Position numbers and translations under genes: made by a program. From Cymodocea nodosa (lineage: Eukaryota > Streptophyta > Magnoliopsida > Alismatales > Cymodoceaceae), in assembly GCA_036874045.1 (NCBI GenBank), contig CM072347.1:9860501-9924500 (forward strand): a stretch of 64,000 nt of DNA, read 5' to 3'. Below the pieces are notes generated by a model. It was not told the DNA's origin. It saw only the letters and a program-made list of their open reading frames with translations, and made no database searches. Each line of letters opens with the position of its first letter. Within the stretch, counting starts at the first letter, position 1. Below, piece after piece: positions 1 to 11,560 of this stretch.

Positions 1-56
1 ATAACACAATGGAGTGACCTTATATTTTATTATTGACCTTATGGAATTAAGGTTAA
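1..56. repeat. D-family intergenic repeat fragment flanking element B
   Basis: This short stretch closely matches the intergenic repeat of element D around 33160-33215, with a shared run beginning GAGTGACCTTATATT and degenerate ACTCAACGGA-type motifs. It is interrupted at 57 by the LTR terminus of element B. The inference is that B inserted into another D-family copy, only the edge of which is visible. Confidence 0.6.
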
Positions 57-2306
57 TGTTGAGGTTTTTGTTGTCCCCAAAATAAGATCTTAAAACTGAC
101 AAAGGAACCAAAATGATAAAACATTAAACTCAAAACTCATTTTAAAATAACTGCAAGCACACGGTGCAATTGTAATATACTTCGGCGAGTATAAGCCGAA
201 TCCACAAGGATTTGGCTTTTACAAAATATTTCTAAGGAGCCCAAAACAGGGATTTGAAAATATGATCAAAGTTTGATTCAAAATACTTTTTACACATGAT
301 TCATTCATCCTTACATTAGAATATTATGCTATAAATTCTAGCTGAAAAAAAAAGATTTTACATCACTTCCTTCGAACTCCCAATTCATTCTATTGCATAT
401 AAAGTCACGTAAAAATTACATATTGAAACATCTATGGATCAACTAGAAGGCTGAATTGATTTCATTCAAAAATATTAAGTACAGCTCTGTAAACACCCAG
501 ATTAACACAGACGTGCATTCAGCAGTTTAATAATATAGAATTGCAGGTGGTAACTAAAACTACCATAACTTTCTCAATACTTAATGAAATTTCCCTAAAT
601 CAAAGGGCTTTACAGATAACCTCTTGAACTAAAAACCCATGTAAATTCATGCAAATATTTAACTCATAACCCCTTCAAATTTACTTCACAAAACACAGAA
701 AAATCTGGATTCCTGCAGGAAAACAGAGCAGTTGCTCATCCATTGAATAAAATCGATAACTGATCTGAAACATCTCTGAAAAATTCTTTAAAACTCATGA
801 CTGCAATCTACTCTTCGAGAGCTTGTATGGGAATCCAAAAAACGTGAAAAACTGATATCGAAAACCCTCTGAACATTCACATCAAAATTGTAAAATAGTA
901 AATCCGAGAACAGTTGTCATTTTTTCACTCACAACATTAAGATCTACACTACCACCATGGTATTTTATTGAATCACCTCAAAATAACTTGAAGTAAAGAA
1001 TAGACACATCTAACACACATGTATTTACAACATTTACAAATATACAAATGGGGTTAATCATCAGATTAGTAATATCATACATAAACAAAAAGAACTATGT
1101 ACATTCATTCACACATTCACAAGATTCAACCAAAATTTGCTTTCATTCATTCAAACTAAACATAATATGCTACTTAAATTAAAGTTCTATGATTAAACTA
1201 CAATGTAACATTACAACTACATCTAAAACTACAACTACAACATCTAAAAACTATTATTAACCTACTGAAATTACAACAAACACAACTTACACAAAGAAAT
1301 GAAAACCTAGAGAGCTCAACCACTTCAATCCTTTTTACCTTAAAGTCCAAGCTTGCTTAGGAGAAGAATGATGCAAGAGATTTGCTCCTAGCCAAGAATT
1401 TCGTGGCTGTCACCACACGAGTTCTCTTCCAGAAGTGGGAGGTCTTCAAGCAACACCAAGAACAAGGAGTCATCCACCTCAAGTCCACAACCCTTGCCTT
1501 TCTTCTACAAGGAATGATCCATGGAAGAAGGGAGACAGTTGCACGACTGGAAATGTGCTCCACACAGCACCCACAATGTCTGGAAAGAGTGCCCTAGCTG
1601 TCCTTCTACCAGCAACCACCAAGAGAGGAGAAGAAGAGGTCGGCCAAACCTTGCAACTTCCTTCTTGGAGCTTCACGAGAGGGGGGAGGCCACCACCATC
1701 CATGAGGGCTTGAAGGAGGGTATGTAGCTGACGACTTCACGGGATTGAGAGGGCAGCCCAATGAGAGAGAGGGTTGGAATGTTGGCCTTGCCTCTCCTTT
1801 TATAGAGGCTCCAAGTGGTGGAGCTTGATCTCCATCTTTGATCTTCAATCCAAGGGCCAAGATTCCTCCTATCTTGATTTGCTTTATTTTTCTTATGTTT
1901 CAACCTATAAAACTCAAAAAAATACATCAAAACACTAAAGAAATAAGATAAGATATATTTCTAAACATGGATACTTCCAAAGGGGGCAAAAATCATATTT
2001 TTCATTGAATTCCAAAAATACCCATGTACTTATTTACATAATTAATCCTAAGTGCTAAAGTAAATTTAATCTACTTAATAAAATGCAATTGTATTGCCAC
2101 CAAGATGCAAATGTGTTTTCTTGAAATGCAAAATAACAATAGAGTCTCATTTATGCATTACTTTCTTCATTTAAGCCCATAACTACATTATTTACCCAAA
2201 ATGCATTATAACTTAAATCTTCATTAAGCACTTATGAGTATATGACTTTAAGCACATAAAATGTATTAATTAACTTTATAAAATATGCATAAATTATGAC
2301 TCTACA
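57..2306 (-). repeat. 3' LTR of element B (about 2250 bp)
   Basis: The minus-strand LTR starts TGTAGAGTCA and ends CCTCAACA, so the termini form an imperfect TG...CA inverted repeat. A purine tract sits directly outside the high-coordinate end, as expected for a 3' LTR. Near the U5 end (about 165-225) is a block of the form GCAAGCACACGGTGCAATTG. Equivalent blocks are found near the U5 ends of the A and D LTRs, so it is a clade feature. Open frames inside the LTR show no protein similarity and are taken as chance. The second LTR of B is not visible. Confidence 0.72.
1796..1804 (-). promoter_or_regulatory. TATA box of element B LTR promoter
   Basis: TATAAAAGG on the minus strand lies inside the LTR and is followed in element sense by a G/A-rich leader. 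It occupies the same relative place as TATA boxes in the A and D LTRs. Confidence 0.6.
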
Positions 2307-2325
2307 AAACCCCCAAGCCTAAATT
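2307..2325 (-). other. Polypurine tract of element B
   Basis: The minus strand reads AGGCTTGGGGGTTT directly before the LTR start TGTAGAG. This is the usual plus-strand primer position. The tract ends in T residues, so it is less pure than those of A and D. Confidence 0.55.
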
Positions 2326-4114
2326 ATGCTAGTCCTTAGCATAACTAGCTAGAAGTCTAAAAGATAAACACAATTAACAAGGTGGCATACTTATTTAAAA
2401 ACAAAACTAACTACTAAAAATAGAAATCCTAAGTCACTTTCGCAGGAATCACGGCTGCATTTAGCTTAAGCAACAAGCCGTTAAACCCCTAGGTCACCCT
2501 AGTGGTGGAGTGTTGTCTCCGGAGGGTTTACAAAAGACATACCCACAAAGTCTAAATCAAAATAAATGAAAACAAAACAAAATAAAATCATAGTAAAACC
2601 ATGTAAAATCCATACATAACACATTAAAACACTAAAAAAAAAAAATAGACACAAAATATAAAATAAGAGAGATTAAAGCTCAAGTGAAAGGTTGCTAGGC
2701 TCAATCACCACTATCAAGGTCTTTGGGCACTAGTAGTGGCTCAAAAAGAAAAGATAACTCACAAGTTCTTTAAATTCCAACAAGTCGACACTAACATGCT
2801 CAAGGAGTCACCTATCCACTAGGACCATTTGCCTTGCATCAAGAAGAATCTCACCCTCACTACACATAAGAGAATATAAAACACACAATAATGGACATGT
2901 TCAATAACCACAAAATGGTAGGTAGTGATTCCTTCCTTCCTATGAAAACTATTGGAAAATGTCTAGTCCAAGCCGACAAGATACCACGCTTGATATGCCA
3001 AACCCCCAACACTCGAGAAAGGAAAAATTGATAACAAAAGGAAAACTTTATTCACTCCCCACATCATTCTCACTACCCATTGGACTACAAACTAACTTAT
3101 TTACTTTATTGCTTTCTTTCCTTCTTTTCTTTTCTTTTTTCAACCATAAACTAACTAATTTCATAATGGTATACACCTTATTTCTCCAACTACTTATCCC
3201 AACACCATTCTTAGCATATCAAGTGTGATAACCTTGAAAACTGTCCTAAACACAACCTTCAGATTCTCATGAAAATTTGGAATGATCCATATTTTCTCAC
3301 CTCAAGGTTATAGAATAACCCATTATTATGGTAGCACTTGGCTTAGGATCACTCAAAAATGGGTGCAAAAGAAACAAGGCATTAATCCAAGTAACTAGGA
3401 AGACTCAACTAAAAACACATCAGCATGAAACTCATCTTCCTCAAAAGAACTCATAATGGGTCCACACATATGGCTTTGGAGATACCACTCAAAAGTAAAT
3501 GGGGGATAATCCCATAAATCTTAATAGCAACTCTTGAGTTTTCGAAACCTCATCAAACTTGAGTTCCAATCAAAAACTGAAAATTACAAAAAAATTTAAA
3601 CACCACATAAAAACAACAAAACAATACTAATAACATGAAAATAATAAATAAATAAATAAACTATCACAGACTATCGTCAAATGCCTCCCCCCATGCCTAG
3701 TATATGCATTGTCCTCAATGTTAAGAGATAACTAAGTTAAGTTGAAAGCATGTAGACGATAAAGACAAACATAAAACACACTTTACAAGTCAAGATGTCG
3801 TCCCCCCCATGCCTAGCATGAATTCTACATGCACTTTCAGAATTACTCATGATATTTGCTCTAGCATACACGAAATGATAAACATGCAAATATACAAGAT
3901 TATAACATGAAAAACATAAGTGCATTGTAAAGGATAAGGATAAGGGATGCGTACCTAGCTTGTAGTTGAAAAGACAAACACTTCAAAACTAACACACATA
4001 TCAAACATGAATTTAACAAACAAAAACATATATAATTTAATTATGTGCAAAAATAAAATACAGATACACTCAAGATGGAGGGGCGCTCAAGCTTACGTTC
4101 GTGTGTCCTCCAAA
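2326..4114 (-). other. Element B 3' noncoding region with internal polypurine motifs
   Basis: No gene is supported here. The part near 2690-3560 resembles element A 5970-6900 in order and wording, including a pyrimidine-rich tract near 3110-3140 (purine-rich in element sense). Two internal G-rich tracts lie near 3683-3695 and 3800-3812. The first is joined to the motif CATTGAGGACAATG, which recurs in A and D. Conservation in noncoding DNA between elements with different LTRs suggests a function in the element life cycle; that is an inference. Confidence 0.5.
3683..3720 (-). promoter_or_regulatory. Internal purine tract plus CATTGAGGACAATG motif (B)
   Basis: In element sense, CATTGAGGACAATG is followed after a short spacer by GCATGGGGGGAGG. 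The same pairing is present at 6989-7026 (A) and 20639-20676 (D). It resembles a second plus-strand priming site and lies well upstream of the PPT that touches the LTR. Confidence 0.5.
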
Positions 4115-4239
4115 CTAGTTATTACCACTAGCATTTCGTGGGTTCGGTGCCGGCTGACTTAGCAAGGATCCGCGCTCCTGATTTCCAACAGATAAACGTT
4201 CTAACTGATCCTCAATTCCTTTAATTATCTGAGAGTGCT
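4115..4239 (-). pseudogene. Element B capsid gene, C-terminal part (separated by element A)
   Basis: On the minus strand this continues the reading frame interrupted at 14124. It has a glutamine/leucine-rich helical stretch (IIKGIEDQLERL) followed by a serine/proline-rich tail (SQPAPNPRNA). It ends at a TAG at 4115-4117; a second stop follows at about 4070. The tail resembles the end of Athila Gag that normally precedes the zinc-knuckle/protease linker. Here it ends in noncoding DNA instead. The TSD copy at 4235-4239 joins it to the part beyond 14123. Confidence 0.65.
4235..4239. repeat. Target-site duplication of element A, left copy (GTGCT)
   Basis: GTGCT sits immediately outside the LTR terminus TGTTTGG and is repeated at 14124-14128 outside the opposite terminus ATCCAAACA. 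A perfect 5-bp duplication shows one transposition event into B. Confidence 0.93.
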
Positions 4240-5867
4240 TGTTTGGATATTTTAGAAGTTTTAAATTTATAAACCGCAAGTGCATGACGTCCAATGAAGT
4301 ACGTTGATAAGTACGGGTCGAACCACAGAGAAATGAGGATAATCTAGGATTCTAATTACAAGAATATGGTAAGCAAATACTTTCCAAAAATAGATTAGAC
4401 TACAAGAAAGGTAAGTCCACAGATTTTTAATTTATCGACCAATCAACAGATTAGACTGAAAATTTAATCTCAATCAGATCTGTTAATGTGGACTTCAGAT
4501 AAAAATTTTCACACTTAAAAACGCACGAATGGTATGACTGAAAATTCGGGGATTGAAAATGATGCATAAAATTGGAAACTTCTGCGCATTAACAATAGTA
4601 TCTTAAAAACCTTATAAATCCCGAATTACTCAACCAAAAATTAAAAATCAGATGCGTTGCAAAATAGACAGAATGTAGATATTAATGAAATATTTATTAG
4701 AATTTTTATGCGATCTGAGTTGTAAAAAAAACACGTTACAATCACGACAAAAGAGTCTTAGACCGAATTCTGTGCTTGATAGAGTTATGGCCTCAAAATG
4801 GCAACAAATCTTCTCGGCTTGCTATGAAATTTTACAGAATCACAGAAGGCTTATAATAGCACGATTAAGATTTTTTTTCGGAATTTTCAATTAAACAGAA
4901 TCGCTCCAGAACGCATATGAACTCTCGGAATAATAACAGATCAACAAAACTGCAAATCTGCAAACAACATGCACAACCTTCAACGAATTTTATGTTGTTT
5001 CATGCATAACAGAATGTAATATCTGGATTTCAACATCAATAAACAACAATATATGAATATATATCAATAACAGGACCTGTTTTTATGATTTTCAGATGAA
5101 AAGAACAAAGATTCACGGATTCAAAAAGGAACAAACAAACAACAATGAATCTGTTTTCTACTTTTACCCTATTACAATGAAAACTAAGAACATAAATAAC
5201 TACCTACGTGAAACATGATAAAAGGTGATACATCTGAAGCCAAAGAAGAGGGGAAAGAGGAGAAATGATTTGTGGAACATTACAAATGAAGTAGAGAACC
5301 CTTGTAGTGGTGGACGTCCCTCCTCCAAGATGTCAGATGAAGGCTTTCACGTTGGAGATGACTTGTGGAATGAAGATGATGAGATCCGAGTTGAAGAGAT
5401 GTGGTGGAATGACCGGCGTTCTCCTTCCTTGCTTCAAGACGTGGAGCTCCAAGAGGGGGTGACGGCTGGTGGTGTTGGAGGTGGAAAACAAAAACTCCAA
5501 GAGAAGAGACCTAGACGTGCATCACTCTCTTTTATAGAGAGAGTTTCCAAGTTTGGAGATCCATCTTTGATTCAATGGTTGGGATTAAATCCCACTTGAT
5601 TTTCTTTCTCCAATCTTCAATTTCTATGATCTTCAATTGAATTATAAACTTTTCACAACAATAAATACATCAAAATATCAAGTCATCCATAAAATTCATA
5701 AATGATGCATGTTTGAAATAATTTCCTACTTTTAACTATATAAAATGGGGATTGGTTCTTATTGGTTAAATAATGAAATAAATGCATAATATGACTTTAA
5801 TAAATCTCATGTAAATATATTTAACCAATAAGATCCTATAAAAATATGCAACATTTTAATCCAAACA
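4240..5867 (-). repeat. 3' LTR of element A
   Basis: The sequence starts TGTTTGGAT and ends ATCCAAACA on the plus strand, an inverted terminal repeat. Its length (1628 bp) equals the other LTR at 12496-14123. The two copies differ by scattered substitutions, clustered near the U5 end. A TATA box is present at 5529-5536 on the minus strand. Confidence 0.93.
5529..5536 (-). promoter_or_regulatory. TATA box in element A 3' LTR
   Basis: TATAAAAG on the minus strand, flanked by a short CTCTCT/AGAGAG inverted repeat. The matching site in the 5' LTR is 13785-13792. Confidence 0.65.
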
Positions 5868-5882
5868 AACTCCCCCATGCTT
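5868..5882 (-). other. Polypurine tract of element A
   Basis: The minus strand reads GCATGGGGGAGTT immediately before the 3' LTR start TGTTTGG, which is the canonical plus-strand primer position. Confidence 0.85.
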
Positions 5883-6360
5883 AAACTTTTACTCTTCCCG
5901 AGTAATAAAAACAACTGAAAATCAAGAACTTGAAATCACACGAAAAATTATTCAGTTCACTTGTCACTATTGAACTCGTTGGGTATGGTGGTGGCTCAAA
6001 CTAATATCACAATCTCTCACAATGTCCTCCAGTTTCAACAAGTTTACACTATTGGAATGAGAAGTCACCTATCCACAAGAACTATTTTGCCTTGAACAAA
6101 AAGGATTCACACCCTCACTACTTAAGAAAAATCTCATTGTATAACAATATGATAATGAATCAAATGAAAGAAATATGTGGTAGTGATTAACTCCCTCCCT
6201 TCAAATGAGATAAGTCAGAAAATGCTTAGAATGAACAACCAAAGTATCACATCATAGCGTGCTCTAATCAACCCACTCTCAAGAAAATAAAAGAAGCTAG
6301 ACACTTGAGAAAGCCCACTACTTCCTCACATCCCATATGTCTTCAAGCTCCCTTTCAACA

Positions 6361-6532
6361 TTGAAAGTTTTTTTCTTCTTCTTCTTCTTCTTTTTTTTCT
6401 ACTTTTTTTTTTTTTCATTTCAAATTCCTTTTTTTTTTTTTTTTTTTTAGGCCACTTTGGCCCCTTTTTCTTTTTCTTTTTCTTCTTTTTTTTTTGTTTT
6501 TTGTTTTTTGTTTTTTTTTTTTGAACAATAGA
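6361..6532. repeat. Pyrimidine-rich low-complexity tract
   Basis: Runs of T with CTT repeats on the plus strand, so A/G-rich in element A sense. Comparable tracts occur in the 3' regions of B (about 3110-3140) and D (about 19755-19800 and 19988-20062). The lysine-rich frame it creates on the minus strand is not a gene. Confidence 0.85.
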
Positions 6533-6988
6533 ATTTTCCAATGGTATCAAACACCTTATTTCACCATTAAGCCTAACCTACCCCAAGGAACTTCTTAGCA
6601 CACTAGATGTGATAACTTAGGTGTTTTCCTAAACATATCCTTCAAAATTTTGTAGAAGTTTGGGATGGTCCTAAATATCTCACCAAAGGTCATGTAATGA
6701 ATAACCTAATTATGGTGGCACTCGGCTTAAAGATCACTCAGAAAAGATGTATAAAAATAACAAGGCGAAACTCATCTTCTTTGGAGAACATCACTATTAG
6801 GTCTTATGTTTTTTGGTTCTGGAGTCTCACCACTCAAAAGGAAATGGGGTTGTCCCATAAAATCTAATAGTGACAACTGAATAGGCAATCTCATCAAGTG
6901 TGTTTTTCAAGTAAAAATACAATAAAATCATGTATCTAAAATTTTAAAATATGAGCCTATCAAAGCAATTATAATGAAATGAAATTCA

Positions 6989-7026
6989 CCTTCCCCCCAT
7001 ACTTAAATTTGACATTGTCCTCAATG
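6989..7026 (-). promoter_or_regulatory. Internal purine tract plus CATTGAGGACAATG motif (A)
   Basis: In element sense CATTGAGGACAATG is followed by ATGGGGGGAAGG. Spacing and wording match B 3683-3720 and D 20639-20676. Confidence 0.55.
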
Positions 7027-7358
7027 CAATATAAAAGAGGGGATATAGATATCATACCAGATTGAAGTCACTTAAAGTCAAACCTTATTCCATACTTGTG
7101 ATGCCTACGTGGAATTCTTGTTAGAAAAATATCTTGAAAATTACATATAAGGCATGTACTAATGGATATAATTTGAAGATAATACAACATAATCTGTAAC
7201 GAAATAACTATTTCAGCCTACTACATGTTGTCTTATTCATGCATCATTAAATTATATGCTAATCAAAGAAAGAAAAACCCTGGTCAATTTGATCAATAAA
7301 GCATTGAATTTCCGCATCCATCTTCTTTCGTGGTTTCACATTCGTCATCTTTGGCTCT

Positions 7359-7517
7359 TCATCTTTGTTTGTCATTGGAATTTCTTGCACTTGTAGATGG
7401 TTGTGCTGCGGTGACAGGAGCTTTTCCTTTTTCTACCCATGTTGCTTTTGCTGGTTGTGCTTGTTGCTTTGTTTTCCCTTTTGATTGACGGTTCTTCCTA
7501 GCTTTTGTAGTCTCCAT
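7359..7517 (-). CDS. Small basic post-pol ORF of element A (52 codons)
   Basis: An ATG-initiated frame lies about 325 bp downstream of the integrase stop in element sense. The product would be very basic at its N-terminus (METTKARKNRQSKGK) and then Ala/Gln/Pro-rich. It ends at TGA, but a coherent continuation starts in another frame across the stop (KPRKKMDAEIQCFIDQIDQG), so a frameshift may have shortened it. It is not recognised. The position matches where some plant gypsy elements carry accessory or env-like ORFs, but no transmembrane segment is seen. Confidence 0.35.
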   Translation of the reverse strand: METTKARKNRQSKGKTKQQAQPAKATWVEKGKAPVTAAQPSTSARNSNDKQR

Positions 7518-7841
7518 GTGTTAAACCTGTGAAAAACTTCTACAAGAGCTACATGTGGATAAGCAACAGTTATGATAAAACAATAATAAGTATTTTAGCA
7601 ATGAAATAATAAACATGAACTTCAGTAATGAAACAAAAATTATAACAATAATGCACATCAGTTAATCTCCATAAAATAAGATCACACTCCACAATACCAT
7701 AGATAAGAAAAATAGACAACAAAAGAGTAAAATAAAATAAAACTTCTAACTACTAAACTAAATTAAGATAGTGAAACAAACTAAAAGAAAACACACAAAA
7801 CAAAGATAAAAGGAAAAGAAAAACAAAATCTACTATTCCAT

Positions 7842-9212
7842 TTATTCATATTGAGGTTCCTGCAAATTCTCCTCTCTAGCTTTGAAATCAATACCAGCAG
7901 GTGTCTTCAAAATAGGCTTGAGCCTTTGTCCATTAACTTTGAAAATGGTGTAGTCTTTAGGATTCGTGATATCTACGGAACCATAAGGATATATCTTATG
8001 CACCACAAAAGGCCCAGCCCAACAAGATCTTAACTTACCAGGATGAGTATGAAGCCTAGACATATACAACCAAACATCTTCTCTAGGGACAAATGATTTC
8101 TTACTTATCTTTTTATCATGAATAGCTTTCATTTTCTCTTTTCCTGAGACAGTTCTTACATAAGCTTCATCCCTCATCTCCTCTAATTCTACCAATTGAA
8201 ACTTCCTAAGTGGGCCGGCTACTTCTAAATCCAAATTGAGTTTCTTTATAGCCCAAAAAGCTTTATGCTCCAATTCTGCCGGCAAGTGACAAGCTTTCCC
8301 ATATACCATTCTATAGGGGGTCATTCCAAGGGTAGTCTTGTAAGTAGTTTGGTATGCCCATAGTGCATCCACTAACTTATCTGCCCAATCCCTTCTTGTG
8401 TGGTTAACCATCTTTTCCAAAATTGTCTTAATTTGTTTATTAGCACTCTCAACTTGATCACACATTTGGGGGTGATAAGGGGTAGCAATTTTATGCACAA
8501 TTCCATATTTTCTCATTAAAGCCTCAAAACTTCTGTTACAGAAATGTGTGCCCCTATCACTTATAATAGCTCTTGGCATACCAAACCTTGATATAATATT
8601 ATTTCTTACAAATTTCACAACTACCTTGTTATCATTAGTTTTGGTAGGGATAGCTTCAATCCACTTGGAAACATAATCAATTACCAACAACACATAAAGA
8701 TATCCTGCTAAAATGGGAAATGGGCCCATGAAGTCAATCCCCCAAACATCAAATACTTCAACTTCAATAATGGGGTTGAGAGGCATCATGTTCCTCTTTG
8801 AAATTTTTCCTAGTTGTTGACATCTGGCACAACTTATACAATATTGATGTGCATCCTTGAATAAAGTTGGCTAGTAAAATCCACACTGCAGCACCTTGGT
8901 AGTAGTCTTCCCAGAGCCGAAATGTCCCCCACATGCTTGGTCATGGCAAAAGGAAAGAACACTCCTAACCTCATTGTTAGGGATGCAACATCTCAAGATC
9001 AAGTCTGGGCATTGCTTAAACAAATAAGGATCATCCCAGTAAAAATACTTGACTCGAGACAAGAAGATCTTCCTATCCTGCCTTGTCCAATCATGTGGCA
9101 TCGATCCCATGACTAAATAATTAGCAACATCTGCAAACCATGGGACGGCATTAACCATTAAAACTTGCTCATCAGGAAATGACTCTCCAACTTCTAAATT
9201 TGAGGGTGCTAA
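7842..9212 (-). pseudogene. Element A integrase
   Basis: The minus-strand segment holds an HHCC zinc-binding region ([10 protein letters not shown] then CISCARCQQ) and a catalytic core with the three acidic residues in context: GIDFMGPFP (D), ISDRGTHF (D) and [12 protein letters not shown] (E). A C-terminal domain follows ([27 protein letters not shown]). The long open part is 7842-8789, 315 codons, ending in GluProGlnTyrGlu and TAG. A TAG at 8871-8873 replaces the expected Trp of GFYWPTLF, so the polyprotein is broken here. It normally inserts cDNA into the host genome. Confidence 0.85.
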
Positions 9213-10142
9213 CTACAGTCTGGATAAATGATCAGCTACAACATTTTCACATCCTTTCTTGTCTTTGATTTCAATATCAAATTCCTACAGCAATAAAATC
9301 CATCTCATCAAACATGATTTGGCATCCTTCTTTGCCAGCAAATACTTTAATGCTGCATGATCTGTATACACAATTACTTTGGCTCTGATTAGATATGACC
9401 TAAATTTCTCCAAAGCAAATACAACAACCGAAAGTTCTTTCTCAGTGATTGCATAATTGAGCTAAGCATCATTGAGGGTTTTGCTGGCATAACAAATTAC
9501 ATATGGAAGCTTATCAATCTTTTGTCCCAAAACAGCCCCTACTGCAAAATCAGAAGCATCACACATAACCTCAAAAGGATATGCCCAATTAGGAGATTGG
9601 ACAATAGGGGATGATACAAGTTGATTCTTAATCTTATAAAATGCTTCCTTGTGCTCTTGGTTGAACAAAAATGGGACATCTTTTAACAAGTTCATTAAGG
9701 GTCTAACTATCTTGCTAAAATCCTTAATGAACCTCTTGTAAAATCCAACATGGCCTAGAAAAGATCTTATATCTTTAACTTTTTTAGGCTCAAGTAAATT
9801 GGTAATTAATTCCACTTTTGCCTTATCCACTTCCAATCCTTTCTTAGAGATCACGTGTCCCAACACAATTCCACTTTGGACCATGAAATGGCACTTTTCC
9901 CAATTTAAGACCAGCTTCTTCAATTTGCATCTTTCTAGCACTGATATTAAATTCTTCAAACATTCATCATATGAAGATCCAAAAATAGAAAAATCATCCA
10001 TGAAAATCTCAAGATAACTCTCAGTCATTTCATTAAAAATGCCCATCATGCACCTTTGGAAAGTTGCTGGTGCATTACAAAGTCCAAAAGGCATTCGCCT
10101 ATATGCAAATGTTCCAAAAGGGCATGTGAAGGTTGTCTTCTC
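9213..10142 (-). pseudogene. Element A reverse transcriptase C-terminus and RNase H
   Basis: The catalytic RT motif FMDDFSIFG follows [15 protein letters not shown]. Further on come LGHVGFYKRFIKDFS and an RNase H start ([17 protein letters not shown]). Codons 9462-10094 are open; then TAG codons near 9462, 9286 and 9213 interrupt RNase H and its connection to integrase. Several of these sit where relatives have Gln, as expected from C-to-T change of CAG. An additional stop just before 10142 separates it from the RT N-terminus. Confidence 0.83.
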
Positions 10143-11210
10143 TTAGTCTTCAAGTGCCACAGCAATTTGATTATAACCCGAGTATCCATCAAGAAAGCAA
10201 TAATATTCTTGCCCTACTAATCTTTCTAACATTTGATCAATAAAGGGCAATGGAAAATGATCCTTCCTGGTGGCGGCATTGAGCTTCCTATAATCAATAC
10301 ACACACGCCAACCAGTTTGCTTCCTCACAGGGATGAGCTCATTCTTATCATTTGCTTCTACCGTCACTCCAGATTTCTTAGGGACAACCTGAATAGGACT
10401 GACCCAAGTACTATCAGAGATTGGGTAGATGATATCATTATCCAAAAGTTTAATTATTTCTTTTTTAACTACCTCTCGTATGTTAGGGTTTAATCTCCTT
10501 TGAAACTCATGAGAGGGCACAACATTATCTTCCAAATAAATTCTATGTTGACAGATAGCAGGACTTATACCTTTGATATCTGCCATAGTCCAACCAATGA
10601 CTTCTTTAAATTCCCTCAGCAAATCTAATAAACTCAACTCTTGTTCTCTAGACAAGTCATTTGCAATAATCACTAGAAATGTTTCATGTTCTCCTAAAAA
10701 TCCATATTTCAAGTTATCAGGTAAATGTTTCAACTCTAATGAAGGAGCTTCTAAAGTTGGGAGTTCATGTGGAGTATTGATGGGGAGTTCCCAAACTTGG
10801 TTCTCCTCATCCTCTCCTCCAATGATCTCAACTTCATCATCTTCACGTCTCATTCCTGAGTTTGATTCATTTAAAACATTCATCATCTTTACCTGCACAA
10901 GTTCATCCATTCCATCCTCTTCATCTTCAAAAAATTGGAGCATATGTGTACTTACTTCATCATCTTTATGCTCCTCACTTGTTCCTCCTTTAGGATGGAA
11001 AACATTCAACTCAATTCTCTTATCTCCATAAGTCAACCTCATGACACCTGACTTACAATTAATCACTGCCTTAGCAGTGGCCAAAAATGGTCTACCCAAA
11101 ATAAGAGGAATAAAATCAGACTTATGAAGAGAATTACAGGTTTCTAAAACTAAAAAATCTACAGGGTAAATACAATCTCTAATCCTAATTAAGACATCAT
11201 CGATCTTCCC
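10143..11210 (-). pseudogene. Element A protease-RT linker and RT N-terminus
   Basis: It begins in the linker after protease (LILGRPFLATAKAVINCKSG), runs through a long acidic spacer, then enters [34 protein letters not shown] and [13 protein letters not shown]. It ends at a TAA at 10143, within the conserved [10 protein letters not shown] region of relatives. The frame opens after a TGA at 11211-11213. A frameshift near 11237 separates it from protease. Confidence 0.85.
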
Positions 11211-11236
11211 TCAAGAGTATCTTAAAGACCTATCAG

Positions 11237-11560
11237 CTAACTGTACAATGGTTTGGTTTTCACCAGACCCTCTAATCCTAGGGATTCAAAAACACTACTA
11301 GGCATGACATTAATTCCAACTCCCAAATCTATGAGAGCTTTATCTAATGTTTTATCCCCAATAATACAAGAAATCAAAGGAGTACCTGGATCATCTAACT
11401 TAAAAGGAAGGTGGTTGGTAAAAGGAGAACTAGCTTTTTGAGCCAGAAATGCTCTCTTAATGACTTTCCTAGTTCTCTTCTTAGTGCACCACCCCTTAAG
11501 AAATTTAGCACAATTAGGCATTTGTTTTAATAAATCAAGGAGAGGTATATTAACTTGCAC
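11237..11560 (-). pseudogene. Element A aspartic protease segment
   Basis: The segment opens with the conserved Athila linker VQVNIPLLDLLKQMP and FLKGWCTKKRTRK, then contains the protease active-site context ALIDLGVGINVMP; relatives have DLG(A/S). It follows a TAG directly after the zinc-knuckle gene and is lost to a frameshift at its C-terminus. The role is polyprotein cleavage. Confidence 0.8.

Larger units (their letters stand above)
5883..7358 (-). other. Element A 3' noncoding region
   Basis: No supported gene. It contains the block shared with B (about 5970-6900), a long pyrimidine tract (6361-6532) and the internal purine motif (6989-7026). About 3' of 7260 a short coding-like stretch trails from the small ORF at 7359-7517. 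Confidence 0.5.

Noticed and set aside
1357-1930. Several overlapping ORFs on both strands in the B LTR
   Set aside because: They lie in the less AT-rich LTR leader where stops are rare by composition. The frames overlap each other and have no recognisable motifs.
5225-5599. 124-codon plus-strand ORF in the A 3' LTR, repeated at 13481-13855 in the 5' LTR
   Set aside because: It is antisense to element A and lies over the leader/TATA region. It is present twice only because LTRs are paired. No domain or coding-type pattern is visible.
6326-6550. Lysine-rich minus-strand ORF
   Set aside because: It is a translation of a low-complexity T/CTT tract, not a gene.
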